The position numbers and the translations under genes are program-made. 64,000 nucleotides of DNA from Gemmatimonadales bacterium. GTDB taxonomy: Bacteria > Gemmatimonadota > Glassbacteria > GWA2-58-10. The stretch lies in assembly GCA_024278175.1 (NCBI GenBank), contig JAJRTS010000071.1:86296-150295 (forward strand). Reading direction: 5' to 3'. Positions within the stretch are counted from its first letter, which is position 1. Each line of letters begins with the position of its first letter. Under the pieces are notes generated by a model that saw only the letters and a list, made by a program, of their open reading frames with translations, searched no databases and was not told the DNA's origin. Below are positions 35,207 through 43,462 of this stretch, one piece after another.

Positions 35207-37204
35207 CTACAATCCTGTAAGCACCTGTGTCAGAGCGACTATATCAGCGCCCGTAAAACTGCTGTCGCCATTTACATCGTAAGCAGGATCAGACTCCCCT
35301 TTTCTCAATTGTATCAGCAGGGCCAGCACGTCCATGATGTTCAAATTACTGTCTCGCCTGAAATCGTAGGCCTCAATGGCCGAAAAAAACTCATACGCCC
35401 CGATATCTATGGCCATTCCGCTCTGCTTACGTATCTGCAGCCGCCGGGGATGGAGGTACTGATATTCCGGCAACCGCCCCGCTGCGCTGTCGCCGCTGTC
35501 GATAAGGGGGCTGCCCGGCGCCGGCCGGTAGTCGCCCCCTTCGATATCAACCAGCAGTGGATTGACACCCTGTACTGTTCGCAGCAGTTCGGCGGGGATG
35601 GAAGAGACATTGTCGGACACCCAGTTATTGGCCCCGATGGCGGGAGTTGGCTTGTCGGCGCCAAGCAGCATCAGCTCGCCTGCTCCCGGAGCGGTGTAGA
35701 AGACATTATTCCACGCTTCGAACGTGGTTTTGCCAACCGATGCGTTGCCTGGATACCAGAGGTGGATGAAGCTGCTGCCGCCGGGGTAGAGATGCACGAA
35801 AGTGTTGTTGTACAGAAAGAGCGAACCTCCGCTACGGTCCTCACCGAAGACGATGAACTGCGAATTGGTGCGCTGGTTATCCGGCCTGTCGGTGACGATG
35901 ACGTTGCCGATCAATACAGCGTCCTGATCGGTAAAATCAGCACCTTTAACCAGATCGACCTGGTAATTACCCGGCGAATGAAGGTAGTTGTATTCGAAGA
36001 TCAAATCTTCCGTGCGTGATTTGAAATTCTGGCCGCCGTTATCGTGGATATAACAGAATCGGACGGTGGTCGTGCCCCAGCCGCTGACGTAATGGCCATG
36101 TTCATAACCGGCCCCCGGAAAACTGTTCCAGGCGACTTCGTTGTACTCCAGCAGCAGGTTCCCGGAACTGGAGGTACAGAAAATTCCGTTGCCGTTGTAG
36201 TAAACGGCACAGTCGCGGATAGTGCAGTTGTTACCCGGATAAATGTAAAAGCCGCCGCTGTTGGCCTCGGCTTCGGCCCAGGGATGAGCGTTACGCACCT
36301 CCAGGTGCTCGATGGTCCAGAAATCACCCGAGACCTTGATCAGGCCGCGGTCAGTGTTTTTCCAGCTGGTAGAGTTCAGGGAACCGTCGATGATGGGCCG
36401 GGGGTCGCCATCGCCGCGGATCTTTAACGGAGCTTGTTCGCTTCCGTGCGGACTCAGCTCGAATGTCTCGTAATAAACTCCCGGCCCCAGTACGATCTCC
36501 TGGCCAGGTTGCACGGCGTCGATGGCGCTGGTTATCGATTTATACTCCGTCAACGAGCCACCGTCGTTGATATAGACGCCATGCTCCAGCGAACTGGTCG
36601 AGGGGAACCCCGGTGTCGGCGGTAAGTCGCCGGCCGCGGCCCCGCTGTGGGTGATCACCAGCAGCGGCGGAGCCCCTCCCTCGCGACTGTTAAACCCCAG
36701 GTACTCGCTGTCGTTGTACCACTGGTCCACTTTAAGGCAGAAGCTGACCACATCATCGCTCTGCTCCTTGACAAAGCCGGTCACATCCAGGGAGTTGTAC
36801 ACGCCGCCACTGACGTAAACGCTTGCCAGCAAGTCTCCCTCAACGGGCTTGTTCAACCAGTAAAGATGGTATTCCTCCCAGTTGTCGTCATCCACCGCGT
36901 GCAGCCTGAGAGTGTCCTGATTGGAACGGCTTTTCCACAACTTCAATTCAGCGCTCGATATGGAAGCAGGGTCAATCCCGCCAAGCTCAAAGCGGACGTA
37001 TGCCACGTTGAACGAGTTTACAGGATTATGCTTAAACCAACCAACGCTCAGATATCCCTGCCGGCCACCGCCCGGCGCCATTTCGCGGGAGGCGGAACCC
37101 GAAACCGTAACGTCAGCGTCACAGAACAGCGTATCAGTCGCGCTTTGCGCACTCAGGGCCAGAGTGCACAAGAAAAACGCCGTTATCGATATCATTTTCC
37201 CCAT
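35207..37204 (-). CDS. exported DNRLRE / right-handed beta-helix protein with C-terminal dockerin
   Basis: 665 residues from ATG 37204 (GGAGGT, ten-base spacer); the frame could extend to 37327 but lacks a ribosome site there. Order: signal peptide (1-19, ends LSAQSA); DNRLRE-type beta domain (about 20-185: YVRFELGGI, SSAELKLWKS, DVTGFVKEQ, LGFNSREGGAPP); parallel beta-helix (about 205-590: SITSAIDAVQPGQEIVLGPGVYYE, CTIRDCAVYYNGNGIFCT) as in pectate-lyase-like proteins; dockerin repeats (about 610-663: RRDSNLNIMDVLALLIQL, VNGDSSFTGADIVALTQVL). Probably binds or cleaves a polysaccharide outside the cell. Catalytic residues cannot be named. Confidence 0.8.
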   Translation of the reverse strand: MGKMISITAFFLCTLALSAQSATDTLFCDADVTVSGSASREMAPGGGRQGYLSVGWFKHNPVNSFNVAYVRFELGGIDPASISSAELKLWKSRSNQDTLRLHAVDDDNWEEYHLYWLNKPVEGDLLASVYVSGGVYNSLDVTGFVKEQSDDVVSFCLKVDQWYNDSEYLGFNSREGGAPPLLVITHSGAAAGDLPPTPGFPSTSSLEHGVYINDGGSLTEYKSITSAIDAVQPGQEIVLGPGVYYETFELSPHGSEQAPLKIRGDGDPRPIIDGSLNSTSWKNTDRGLIKVSGDFWTIEHLEVRNAHPWAEAEANSGGFYIYPGNNCTIRDCAVYYNGNGIFCTSSSGNLLLEYNEVAWNSFPGAGYEHGHYVSGWGTTTVRFCYIHDNGGQNFKSRTEDLIFEYNYLHSPGNYQVDLVKGADFTDQDAVLIGNVIVTDRPDNQRTNSQFIVFGEDRSGGSLFLYNNTFVHLYPGGSSFIHLWYPGNASVGKTTFEAWNNVFYTAPGAGELMLLGADKPTPAIGANNWVSDNVSSIPAELLRTVQGVNPLLVDIEGGDYRPAPGSPLIDSGDSAAGRLPEYQYLHPRRLQIRKQSGMAIDIGAYEFFSAIEAYDFRRDSNLNIMDVLALLIQLRKGESDPAYDVNGDSSFTGADIVALTQVLTGL

Positions 37205-37437
37205 TATGATGCGTACCTCCGAAAAATATGGTGCCGTGACTAACATCTCCAAAAAGCGATAAAGCAGTGGATGCCCCTGTTCGCAGGGCGGGGTATGTCG
37301 AGGGATTATAATAAATCGCATACTCATGGATGAGAAGCATTCCCGTCACTATCAATAGGGGCTTCATATCCGGCCTGTCAAGTATGTCCGGCACCGGAGA
37401 GAAAAGGCAACCGCGAGTAATTGGAGATACGGCAAAG

Positions 37438-37463
37438 AAAAAAGGACGGGGTTTCCCCCGTCC
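37438..37463 (-). terminator. intrinsic terminator of the superoxide reductase gene
   Basis: Stem GGACGGGG / CCCCGTCC (37444-37463) followed on the minus strand by TTTTTT (37438-37443). A T run on the plus side (37464-37468) makes it potentially bidirectional. Confidence 0.8.
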
Positions 37464-37492
37464 TTTTTCCATCCTGATTTGCGCGGCAGATG

Positions 37493-37873
37493 CTATGCTT
37501 CGGCTTTCCAGAGGCCGTGAAGATTGCAGAACTCACGGGCCGATACGGAAGAGGCATCGGTCTTGAACTCGGCCACCGGTTTTTCGCCGGGATTCAGATA
37601 GCGGCGCATAACCATTTCTCCAGCCAGCAGCTCTATCCACTGAATGAAGTGTTTATCTTCCATCGGGTGCTCCACGCTGCCGACACTCACCCTGTAGCCG
37701 CCCTCGATTTTCTCGATAACCGGCACGTGTTTTTCCTGGGCGGCATCCTGCGAGTTCTCCACCAACTGCGTCATCGGTTTGCCGTGGAGCAGCAGTTCTC
37801 CCTGTCCTTCATGAAGCACCTCCACCATCATTTCCTGCTCGCTGCACCTGTAAATATCGCCCCTGGCCGGCAT
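37493..37873 (-). CDS. superoxide reductase (desulfoferrodoxin) without FeS4 centre I
   Basis: 126 residues. The catalytic centre II is intact: H49 (EKHVPVIE), H69 and H75 (EHPMEDKHFIQW), C116 and H119 (REFCNLHG). The N-terminal desulforedoxin-like domain keeps its length, but three of four rubredoxin-type Cys ligands are gone: YRCSEQEM instead of CxxC and GELLLHGKPM instead of the CC pair. Only C10 remains. This is the class III condition known from spirochaete enzymes. It reduces superoxide to peroxide in the cytoplasm; the thiol peroxidase encoded just upstream may remove the peroxide. Confidence 0.9.
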   Translation of the reverse strand: MPARGDIYRCSEQEMMVEVLHEGQGELLLHGKPMTQLVENSQDAAQEKHVPVIEKIEGGYRVSVGSVEHPMEDKHFIQWIELLAGEMVMRRYLNPGEKPVAEFKTDASSVSAREFCNLHGLWKAEA

Positions 37874-37956
37874 AAAACCCTCCTTTACCGAGTGAAATTT
37901 TTTAATTCAAGAAAAAGACCCCGCTGCCACAGGTTGCCTTTGCGTCCTTCCCGTGT

Positions 37957-38475
37957 TCAGAGCAGAGCTTTTACGGCGTCCAGCACGGCCTCGTAGTCCG
38001 GCTCATCGGCCACTTCCCTGACCAACTGGAAGTAGCTGACCCCGCCCTGCTTGTCCACAACCCAGATAGCGCGAGCCAGCAGACGCAGTTCCTTGATCAG
38101 TACACCGAGCTGCTCTCCGGCCGCAGCGTCCCTGTGGTCTGAGAGCGCGACGACATTATCCGCGCCGTTGGCCTGCAGCCAACGGGCCTGGGCGAACGGC
38201 AGGTCCATGCTGACCGTGACGAACTGGACACCCTGCTCACCCAGCCGGCCGGCCTCCTCGTTGAAGCGCTTGGTCTCCAGATCGCAGACCGGCGTATCGA
38301 GCGAAGGCACCGCGATAAGCACCAGCACCTTGCCCCTGAACGAGGACAGCTTAACCTCCGAGAGATCGGTAGCCAACAGGCTCAGATCGGGCAACTGGTC
38401 GCCCTGGCCAATTTCATTGCCCAGCAACGTCAACGGTGTGCCTTTAAACGTAACCGCTCCATGCCGTTCGGACAT
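37957..38475 (-). CDS. tpx: thiol peroxidase (Tpx), one-Cys variant
   Basis: 172 residues, full length for Tpx. The peroxidatic Cys is C64 in VPSLDTPVCDLETKRFNE, and GNEIGQGDQLPD and DLPFAQARW match the family. The resolving Cys of the E. coli type (FAQxRFC) is Leu (FAQARWL), and no other Cys exists in the protein. The enzyme must therefore be regenerated by an external thiol; bacillithiol is conceivable because bshA is present in this window. It lies 83 bases upstream of the superoxide reductase on the same strand. Confidence 0.9.
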   Translation of the reverse strand: MSERHGAVTFKGTPLTLLGNEIGQGDQLPDLSLLATDLSEVKLSSFRGKVLVLIAVPSLDTPVCDLETKRFNEEAGRLGEQGVQFVTVSMDLPFAQARWLQANGADNVVALSDHRDAAAGEQLGVLIKELRLLARAIWVVDKQGGVSYFQLVREVADEPDYEAVLDAVKALL

Positions 38476-38549
38476 GAGTAACTCCCTTGCTTAGTGGTCG
38501 ATCCGCTGTTGCACCACTCCCGGCCCGCTAAAACCCGGCTGCCGCCCCC

Positions 38550-38611
38550 AAAAAGGCCGGAGGGTGGTATCGATTGTAATAACTCCAGCCGGAGATGAAA
38601 CCCCTCCGGCC
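38550..38611 (-). terminator. possible terminator downstream of mutM
   Basis: GGCCGGAGGG (38555-38564) pairs with CCCTCCGGCC (38602-38611) and is followed on the minus strand by TTTTT (38550-38554). The 37-base loop contains a secondary GGAG/CTCC pairing, so the call is moderate. Confidence 0.5.
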
Positions 38612-38704
38612 GGCAAACCCATTAGAATACATAACCCGCAGGTTCCCGTCAGTCAAGTGCACCCGCGGTGGAAATCCTGACGGTTCGCCGGTCAGCGCCT
38701 CTTT

Positions 38705-39517
38705 TCAGCGCTGGCACGATGGACAGAAAAACGTGGAGCGCTGCTGCTGGACTATCCGCTCGATGGCGGCCCAGCAGTGGCGGCACCGCTCGCCCTTACG
38801 GCCGTAAACCTGCAAAAATTCCTGGAACCCGCCGCTCCGGCCGTGACTGTCCTGAAAGTCCGAGAACGTGGTGCCGCACTTGTCGATAGCCAGCTCAAGC
38901 ACCCGGCGGGTTTCATTGCGCAACAGTTCAACCTGCTTACCGCTCAGCTTGCCCGCCGGTGTGCGGGGGTTCAGCCCGCAACCGTAAAGAATCTCGCAGG
39001 CGTAGATATTGCCGATCCCCACCAGGCGGTCCTGGCGCATCAGCCAGGGTTTGACCGGCGTGCTTGTAGCGCCGATAAGCTCCGCAAGCCTGGCGGCGGT
39101 GAACTCCGCCGACATCGGGTCCACGGCGGTAGTTAGCAGCTCCTCGGCCGTGGCTGCAACCCGGATAGTCCCGAAGCGGCGCATGTCGTAGAACAGCAAG
39201 CTTCCCCGGTCAAGCACAAGTTCGGCGCGAAGGTGCTTGCCGGTCCGCCCGGAGCTATCGGAGCAGGCAATCAGCCTGCCTGTCATCCGCAGGTGGAACG
39301 CCATCCAGAGACTTCCGCCGCCAGACTTGCCGTTGGTCAACTCCAGGCCGATCTGCTTACCCAGCCGGGAAACACCACGGATCTTTCCGCCTGCAAGGCT
39401 GTCCGTATCGATCCCGTCCAGTTTCGGGTCCAGCACCAGCATCCGCTCCACCCTGCGGCCAGTCAGGAACGGAGCGAGCTGCCTGACGACGGTTTCAACT
39501 TCCGGAAGTTCCGGCAT
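38705..39517 (-). CDS. mutM: formamidopyrimidine-DNA glycosylase (Fpg/MutM)
   Basis: 270 residues. N-terminal catalytic P2-E3 (MPELPEVETVVRQL), conserved Lys in the beta-hairpin region (GKHLRAEL), H2TH helix (DRLVGIGNIYACEILYGCGL) and C-terminal zinc finger CRHC-x15-CPSC. It excises 8-oxoguanine and formamidopyrimidines and nicks the abasic site. Start ATG 39517 with GAGGA upstream. It follows nifS by 32 bases, so it may be co-transcribed with nifUS, combining Fe-S assembly with oxidative-damage repair. Confidence 0.95.
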   Translation of the reverse strand: MPELPEVETVVRQLAPFLTGRRVERMLVLDPKLDGIDTDSLAGGKIRGVSRLGKQIGLELTNGKSGGGSLWMAFHLRMTGRLIACSDSSGRTGKHLRAELVLDRGSLLFYDMRRFGTIRVAATAEELLTTAVDPMSAEFTAARLAELIGATSTPVKPWLMRQDRLVGIGNIYACEILYGCGLNPRTPAGKLSGKQVELLRNETRRVLELAIDKCGTTFSDFQDSHGRSGGFQEFLQVYGRKGERCRHCWAAIERIVQQQRSTFFCPSCQR

Positions 39518-39549
39518 GCTTTAATTCCTCGGCCTTCCGGCCCACTTTT

Positions 39550-40710
39550 TCATTCAAACGGCACGAACGGGCTGATTTTCCGCAGCCGGTTTATAATCGC
39601 CGGCATGTGCTCGATTACGTAGTCTATTTCCTCATCGGTGGTATAGCGGCTCAGGGAAAAACGGATCGAGCCGTGGGCCGCCGAATGGGGCACGTTCATC
39701 GCCTGCAGCACGTGGCTGGGGTCGAGTGAACCCGAGGTGCAGGCCGAGCCGGAAGAGGCGCAGATGCCCAGATCATCGAGCATCAGCAGGATCGACTCAC
39801 CCTCCACGTACTCAAAACTGACGTTGAGCGTGTTGGGCAGGCGATCGGCGCCGTTGATCCGCACGTCCTTGCAACCGGCCACGATCCCGCTCTCCAGCTT
39901 ATCGCGAAGGCGCCGCTCGCGAGCAGCCACCTCCTCCATGTCGGACATCGCCAGCTCCGCGGCCGCGCCCAGACCGATAATCCCGGCCACGTTCTCGGTG
40001 CCGGCCCTGCGGCCGTCCTCCTGGTGCCCGCCGTGAAGCAGCGGCGGAAGGTTGATCTCCTTCCTCACGTACAAAACACCAACCCCTTTAGGCGCGTGCA
40101 ACTTATGGCCGGAGAGCGCCAGGAAGTCCACGGGAACCCGGCTCAGATCGACCGGCATCTTACCGGCCACCTGAACCGCATCCGTGTGGAAAAAAGCGCC
40201 CTTCTCCCTGACCATTTCAGCAATCTTCTCCACCGGGTAAAGCACGCCTGTCTCGTTATTGGCCCACATCACGCTGACCAGCGCGGTATCCTCGCGGATC
40301 GCGCTTGCCAGCTCATCGAGATCCAACGCGCCCCGGGAATCAACTCCCACCTCGGTTACCTCGTAGCCCTTATCGGTCAGCCAGTGGCCGACCTGGATCA
40401 CGGCCTCATGTTCAACTTTGGTGGTGACCAGATGGCGTTTCAGCGGTCCGGCAAGTTCAAGGGCCGCCATGATCGCCGTATTATCGCTTTCCGAGCCGCA
40501 GCCGGTAAATACAATTTCCTCCGGCAAGGCCCCCAGCAGCGCGGCCACCTGCCCCCTGGCACGGTCCACGTCCGTGCGCACCTTACCGCCGAAAGAGTGG
40601 ATACTCGAGGGGTTTCCGTAGCGGAAGGTAAGAAACGGCTTCATCGCCTCGAATACTTCGGGAGCCACGGCCGTGGTGGCGTTGTTGTCCAAATAAACGA
40701 TCTTATCCAC
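39550..40710 (-). CDS. nifS: NifS-type cysteine desulfurase (group I)
   Basis: 386 residues from a GTG that shares its first G with the nifU stop (TAGTG), GGAGG upstream. Group I features: LDNNATTAVAPEV, PLP His in KVEHEAV, Schiff-base Lys in ALSGHKLHAPKGVG and the mobile loop Cys in ASSGSACTSGSLDPSHVL. It supplies sulfur to NifU. No nitrogenase genes occur in the window, so a general Fe-S role is likely, as in other non-diazotrophs with NifUS. Confidence 0.95.
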   Translation of the reverse strand: MDKIVYLDNNATTAVAPEVFEAMKPFLTFRYGNPSSIHSFGGKVRTDVDRARGQVAALLGALPEEIVFTGCGSESDNTAIMAALELAGPLKRHLVTTKVEHEAVIQVGHWLTDKGYEVTEVGVDSRGALDLDELASAIREDTALVSVMWANNETGVLYPVEKIAEMVREKGAFFHTDAVQVAGKMPVDLSRVPVDFLALSGHKLHAPKGVGVLYVRKEINLPPLLHGGHQEDGRRAGTENVAGIIGLGAAAELAMSDMEEVAARERRLRDKLESGIVAGCKDVRINGADRLPNTLNVSFEYVEGESILLMLDDLGICASSGSACTSGSLDPSHVLQAMNVPHSAAHGSIRFSLSRYTTDEEIDYVIEHMPAIINRLRKISPFVPFE

Positions 40711-41579
40711 TATGCCTCCATCACTTCCAGGTCAGCGCTCACCTTTTCCTTTAACTTGTGCTCAACTATCGTCTGCAGCGTGAAACGCGTCATACCGCAA
40801 TCCGTGCAGGCGCCCTTGAGCTCCACAAGCACCTTGTTGCCGAAAATATCGACCAGTTCCAGATCACCGCCGTGTTTCCTGAGTTCCGGGATGATGTCCT
40901 CTTCGATCGTCTTGACGATCAGCTTCATTTTCTGCAGGTTGGTCATTCCGGAGGGCTTGCCGCTCTCCGCGTTCTTTTCGCTTTCCTGCTGTTCCCCTCC
41001 GGAGCGCAGCTCGCTCTCGGAGCGGACCTCGGCGATTATCTGCTCGATTTCCGGCACACAGCCGCCGCAACCGCCGCCGGCCTTGGTGAAGTTGGTAACC
41101 TCTTCGGCGGTTTTAAGGCCGTTTTGCCTGACCACCTCGCGGATAGTGTTCTCGGTAACGCCGAAGCAGACACAGACCACCCGTCCTTCCAGCTTTCTCT
41201 GCCCCACCGTGCCGTTACGGTAATTCTCTATCGCGGCCTCCAGCGCCTCGCGGCCCATCACGGAACAGTGAATTTTCTGGTCCGGCAGTCCGCCCAGATA
41301 ATCGACTATGTCCTGATTGGTATACTTTTCAGCCTCCTCCAGCGTTTTACCCATAATCATCTCGGTGAGCGCGCTGCTGGTAGCGATAGCGCTGCCGCAA
41401 CCGAAAGTCTGGAACTTGACGTCGACAATCCGGCCCTGCTCGTCCAGCTTGAACATCAGCCTGAGCGCATCTCCACAGGCCATCGAACCCACCTCTCCCA
41501 CACCGTCGGGGTCCTTGATAAAACCCACGTTTTTCGGGTTACGGAAATGGTCCATAACCTTATCTGTATAATCCCACAT
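40710..41579 (-). CDS. nifU: NifU, three-domain Fe-S scaffold
   Basis: 289 residues from ATG 41579 (GGAGG eight bases upstream); a longer in-frame start at 41669 would enter the MITE-like element. Order: IscU-like domain (1-125: MACGDALRLMF, FGCGSAIATSSALTEM, KIHCSVMG), permanent [2Fe-2S] BFD-like domain (about 132-180: CVCFGVTENTI, GGGCGGCVPEI), a charged linker and a C-terminal Nfu domain (about 215-285) with CTDC. It assembles transient [4Fe-4S] clusters on both end domains using NifS sulfur. Confidence 0.96.
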   Translation of the reverse strand: MWDYTDKVMDHFRNPKNVGFIKDPDGVGEVGSMACGDALRLMFKLDEQGRIVDVKFQTFGCGSAIATSSALTEMIMGKTLEEAEKYTNQDIVDYLGGLPDQKIHCSVMGREALEAAIENYRNGTVGQRKLEGRVVCVCFGVTENTIREVVRQNGLKTAEEVTNFTKAGGGCGGCVPEIEQIIAEVRSESELRSGGEQQESEKNAESGKPSGMTNLQKMKLIVKTIEEDIIPELRKHGGDLELVDIFGNKVLVELKGACTDCGMTRFTLQTIVEHKLKEKVSADLEVMEA

Positions 41580-41647
41580 CTTGCCATCCTCCACATCGAA
41601 AGCGGCCCGTCTAATCCGCCACGGGCGTACGACGACAGTTACAATTT

Positions 41648-41802
41648 GATGGCTTTGTAAAAAGTCCATCTACTTTGTTGCGCTGCATATCTCGTCATTG
41701 CGGAGTACCCCTAGGTACGCCTCATTCCACGATATTTGCGCGCCTCGTATCCGGAGCTTTTTACTTCGCCATCGGCAAAGTAAGACCTTTTACGAAACCA
41801 TC
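41648..41802. mobile_element. 155-bp MITE-like element with terminal inverted repeats
   Basis: The ends are a 19-bp imperfect inverted repeat: GATGGCTTTGTAAAAAGTC (41648-41666) and, on the opposite strand, GATGGTTTCGTAAAAGGTC (41784-41802), two transitions and one purine swap apart. The interior holds a palindromic core (GTACCCCTAGGTAC, 41704-41717) in the phrase TCGTCATTGCGGAGTACC. No coding capacity. It lies upstream of nifU, between it and the terminator of the next gene. Similar GTAAAAAGTC-ended intergenic elements are familiar from anaerobe genomes (memory only). Confidence 0.65.
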
Positions 41803-41886
41803 ACGATTTAAGCTTGCATCGAATGATTAAGTTAAAATATAACTAAAAAGTCCGGTTTTGCAAATACTCAATTTTCGAGCTTAATC

Positions 41887-41930
41887 AAAAAGGCCGGTTC
41901 CAGCCATCCGCCGGATGACTGGAACCGGCC
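41887..41930 (-). terminator. intrinsic terminator of the ferritin-like gene
   Basis: Stem GGCCGGTTCCAG / CTGGAACCGGCC (41892-41930) with an inner ATCCG/CGGAT pairing, followed by TTTTT on the minus strand (41887-41891). Confidence 0.85.
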
Positions 41931-41964
41931 CAAGGAGCCTGTATGTTAGGCGCCCGTAAGCGGT

Positions 41965-42492
41965 TCAGCGCTTCTTGCAACACTCCTTAAGCTCACAGAT
42001 CTCCAACTTTGTCAGCTCCAGCATTCCCCTGAGTTTGGACTCGTGTTGTTTTTCCTGCTCAGCCAGCCACTCGAACATCGAACGGGTGATTTCCCGCTGG
42101 GCCATTTTAGCGGTGGAAAGATAGAACTCGCTCGCGTCATGCTCCTTGGGCAGCATACGCAGCACCACTTCCATCACGTTTTCCAGGTCCTTGATCTTTT
42201 CCTCCGGCGTGATGTCATCTTCATCGTCATCATCGTGGTCCAGACCGATATCGGGAATAATCGCGCCCTTGAGTTCGTCCATCTCCTGCTTGAGCAGCTC
42301 CAGGGCGGTCTTGAGCCTGGACTCGTGTTGCTCCTCCTGGTTGGCCATCATCTCGAAGAGTACCCGCGCCATTTCCGATTTTGAATTCCGGGCGGCATTG
42401 CGGAACACGTCCCTGGCCTGCCTTTCCTTGGGGATGCAGCGCATAACCACTTCGATCATCCTGTCCAGTTGCTTGATCTCGGATTTTTCCAT
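41965..42492 (-). CDS. tandem half-ferritin (rubrerythrin-like) protein
   Basis: 175 residues from ATG 42492 (GAGGGG nine bases upstream); a longer frame would overlap the preceding gene. The protein is an internal duplication: MIEVVMRCIPKERQARDVF...FEMMANQEEQHESRL (about 10-60) and VMEVVLRMLPKEHDASEFY...FEWLAEQEKQHESKL (about 100-150), joined by an acidic linker (DHDDDDEDD). Each half looks like a two-helix unit with the E-x2-H pattern (QEEQHE, QEKQHE) of ferritin-like diiron proteins, so the two halves could pair into one four-helix bundle. It ends ELKECCKKR. Function is not established; iron or peroxide handling is likely. Confidence 0.7.
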   Translation of the reverse strand: MEKSEIKQLDRMIEVVMRCIPKERQARDVFRNAARNSKSEMARVLFEMMANQEEQHESRLKTALELLKQEMDELKGAIIPDIGLDHDDDDEDDITPEEKIKDLENVMEVVLRMLPKEHDASEFYLSTAKMAQREITRSMFEWLAEQEKQHESKLRGMLELTKLEICELKECCKKR

Positions 42493-42505
42493 CTGCCAGT
42501 CCCCC

Positions 42506-43207
42506 TCAGGATGGGAATGTGATTTTTCCGCCATAGTAGCCGAGCGCCATCACCGTGGGAGCCATCGCCAGCACGGTGACCATGTTAACCCAGAACCACA
42601 CATCCCCTCCACCACCACCGGCCAGCGCGAACCTGACAACCAGCACAACCGCGAACTCCAGCGCCAGCAGGATCGTCAGATAGGTTTTTATCCGGTAAAT
42701 GTGCGTCCAGATCCCGTTGTAGTTGTAGTACCAGCTCAGTACGCCGGTAAAGATCGCCACCGGGGTGCTCAGCAGTGCCAGAACAATGTTGTAGAACACC
42801 ACCTTCTCCAGCGCCGGGTCGCTGATGAACAATCCCAGCAGCGAAAAAAGAGCGGCCGCAATGCACAGCGCTATCGGAAAATGCACTGAAATCGGGTGCG
42901 GGTGCTCGTCCAGGATGCGCTCGGCCCACTTCGGCGGCGTCTTGATCACGCTCTCGCCGGCGGCAGCCACTTTCTCCTCCATCAACTCGGCTACCACCTC
43001 GAATCGTTCCATCACTTCCGGTCCGTGGGGCGCGGCCGCCATCGCCCGGCTCAGATCGTGGCCCGCATGATGAGTTTTCACGTGCTTGCCGTTGCGCCAG
43101 AGCTTGCTGCCGCTGACGTCGTACACCTTCCCCTCGTAGGCAACGTATGTCTTGTTCTCGTCCTTGCCATCGTAGCCGTGGAGCTCGTCTTTGTTCATTG
43201 CGCCCAT
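42506..43207 (-). CDS. cytochrome b5-like domain fused to a DUF2231-type membrane domain
   Basis: 233 residues from ATG 43207 (GGAG six bases upstream). Residues 5-75 form a cytochrome b5-like haem domain (YDGKDENKTYVAYEGKVYDVSGSKLWRNGKHVKTHHAGHDLS, with candidate axial His in KTHHAGHDL). A linker follows and then four membrane helices (about 105-230), the first preceded by DEHPHPISVHFPIAL, whose HPxxVHFP phrase is typical of DUF2231 proteins. This suggests a membrane-bound haem electron carrier. The ferritin-like gene follows 13 bases downstream, so the pair may couple electron transfer to iron or oxygen chemistry. Confidence 0.75.
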   Translation of the reverse strand: MGAMNKDELHGYDGKDENKTYVAYEGKVYDVSGSKLWRNGKHVKTHHAGHDLSRAMAAAPHGPEVMERFEVVAELMEEKVAAAGESVIKTPPKWAERILDEHPHPISVHFPIALCIAAALFSLLGLFISDPALEKVVFYNIVLALLSTPVAIFTGVLSWYYNYNGIWTHIYRIKTYLTILLALEFAVVLVVRFALAGGGGGDVWFWVNMVTVLAMAPTVMALGYYGGKITFPS

Positions 43208-43462
43208 CAAGTTCTCCGCGTTAAAACTTTAGCGCAGTGATTGTCTGGTCAGCAAAACTGTTATACCCAACTCCGGCCTGGCCAAAGAAGGGAAGAATAT
43301 CTTTAACTTAGAAGTTCGGCAGGTGGTTGTCAATCTGTTTTGGAAAGTAATTGAAGGTGCGATGACCGGGTCGCCGAAATTCAGCGGCGACGTTGAGATA
43401 CACCCCCTGAAGACGGGGCCCGGCCGACCGTAAACTCACCATAATAAAAACAGCGGGATTCA

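Noticed and set aside
37134..37472. A 112-codon minus-strand open frame before the beta-helix gene
   Set aside because: It begins inside the terminator hairpin, overlaps the signal-peptide region of the next gene and lacks a ribosome site.
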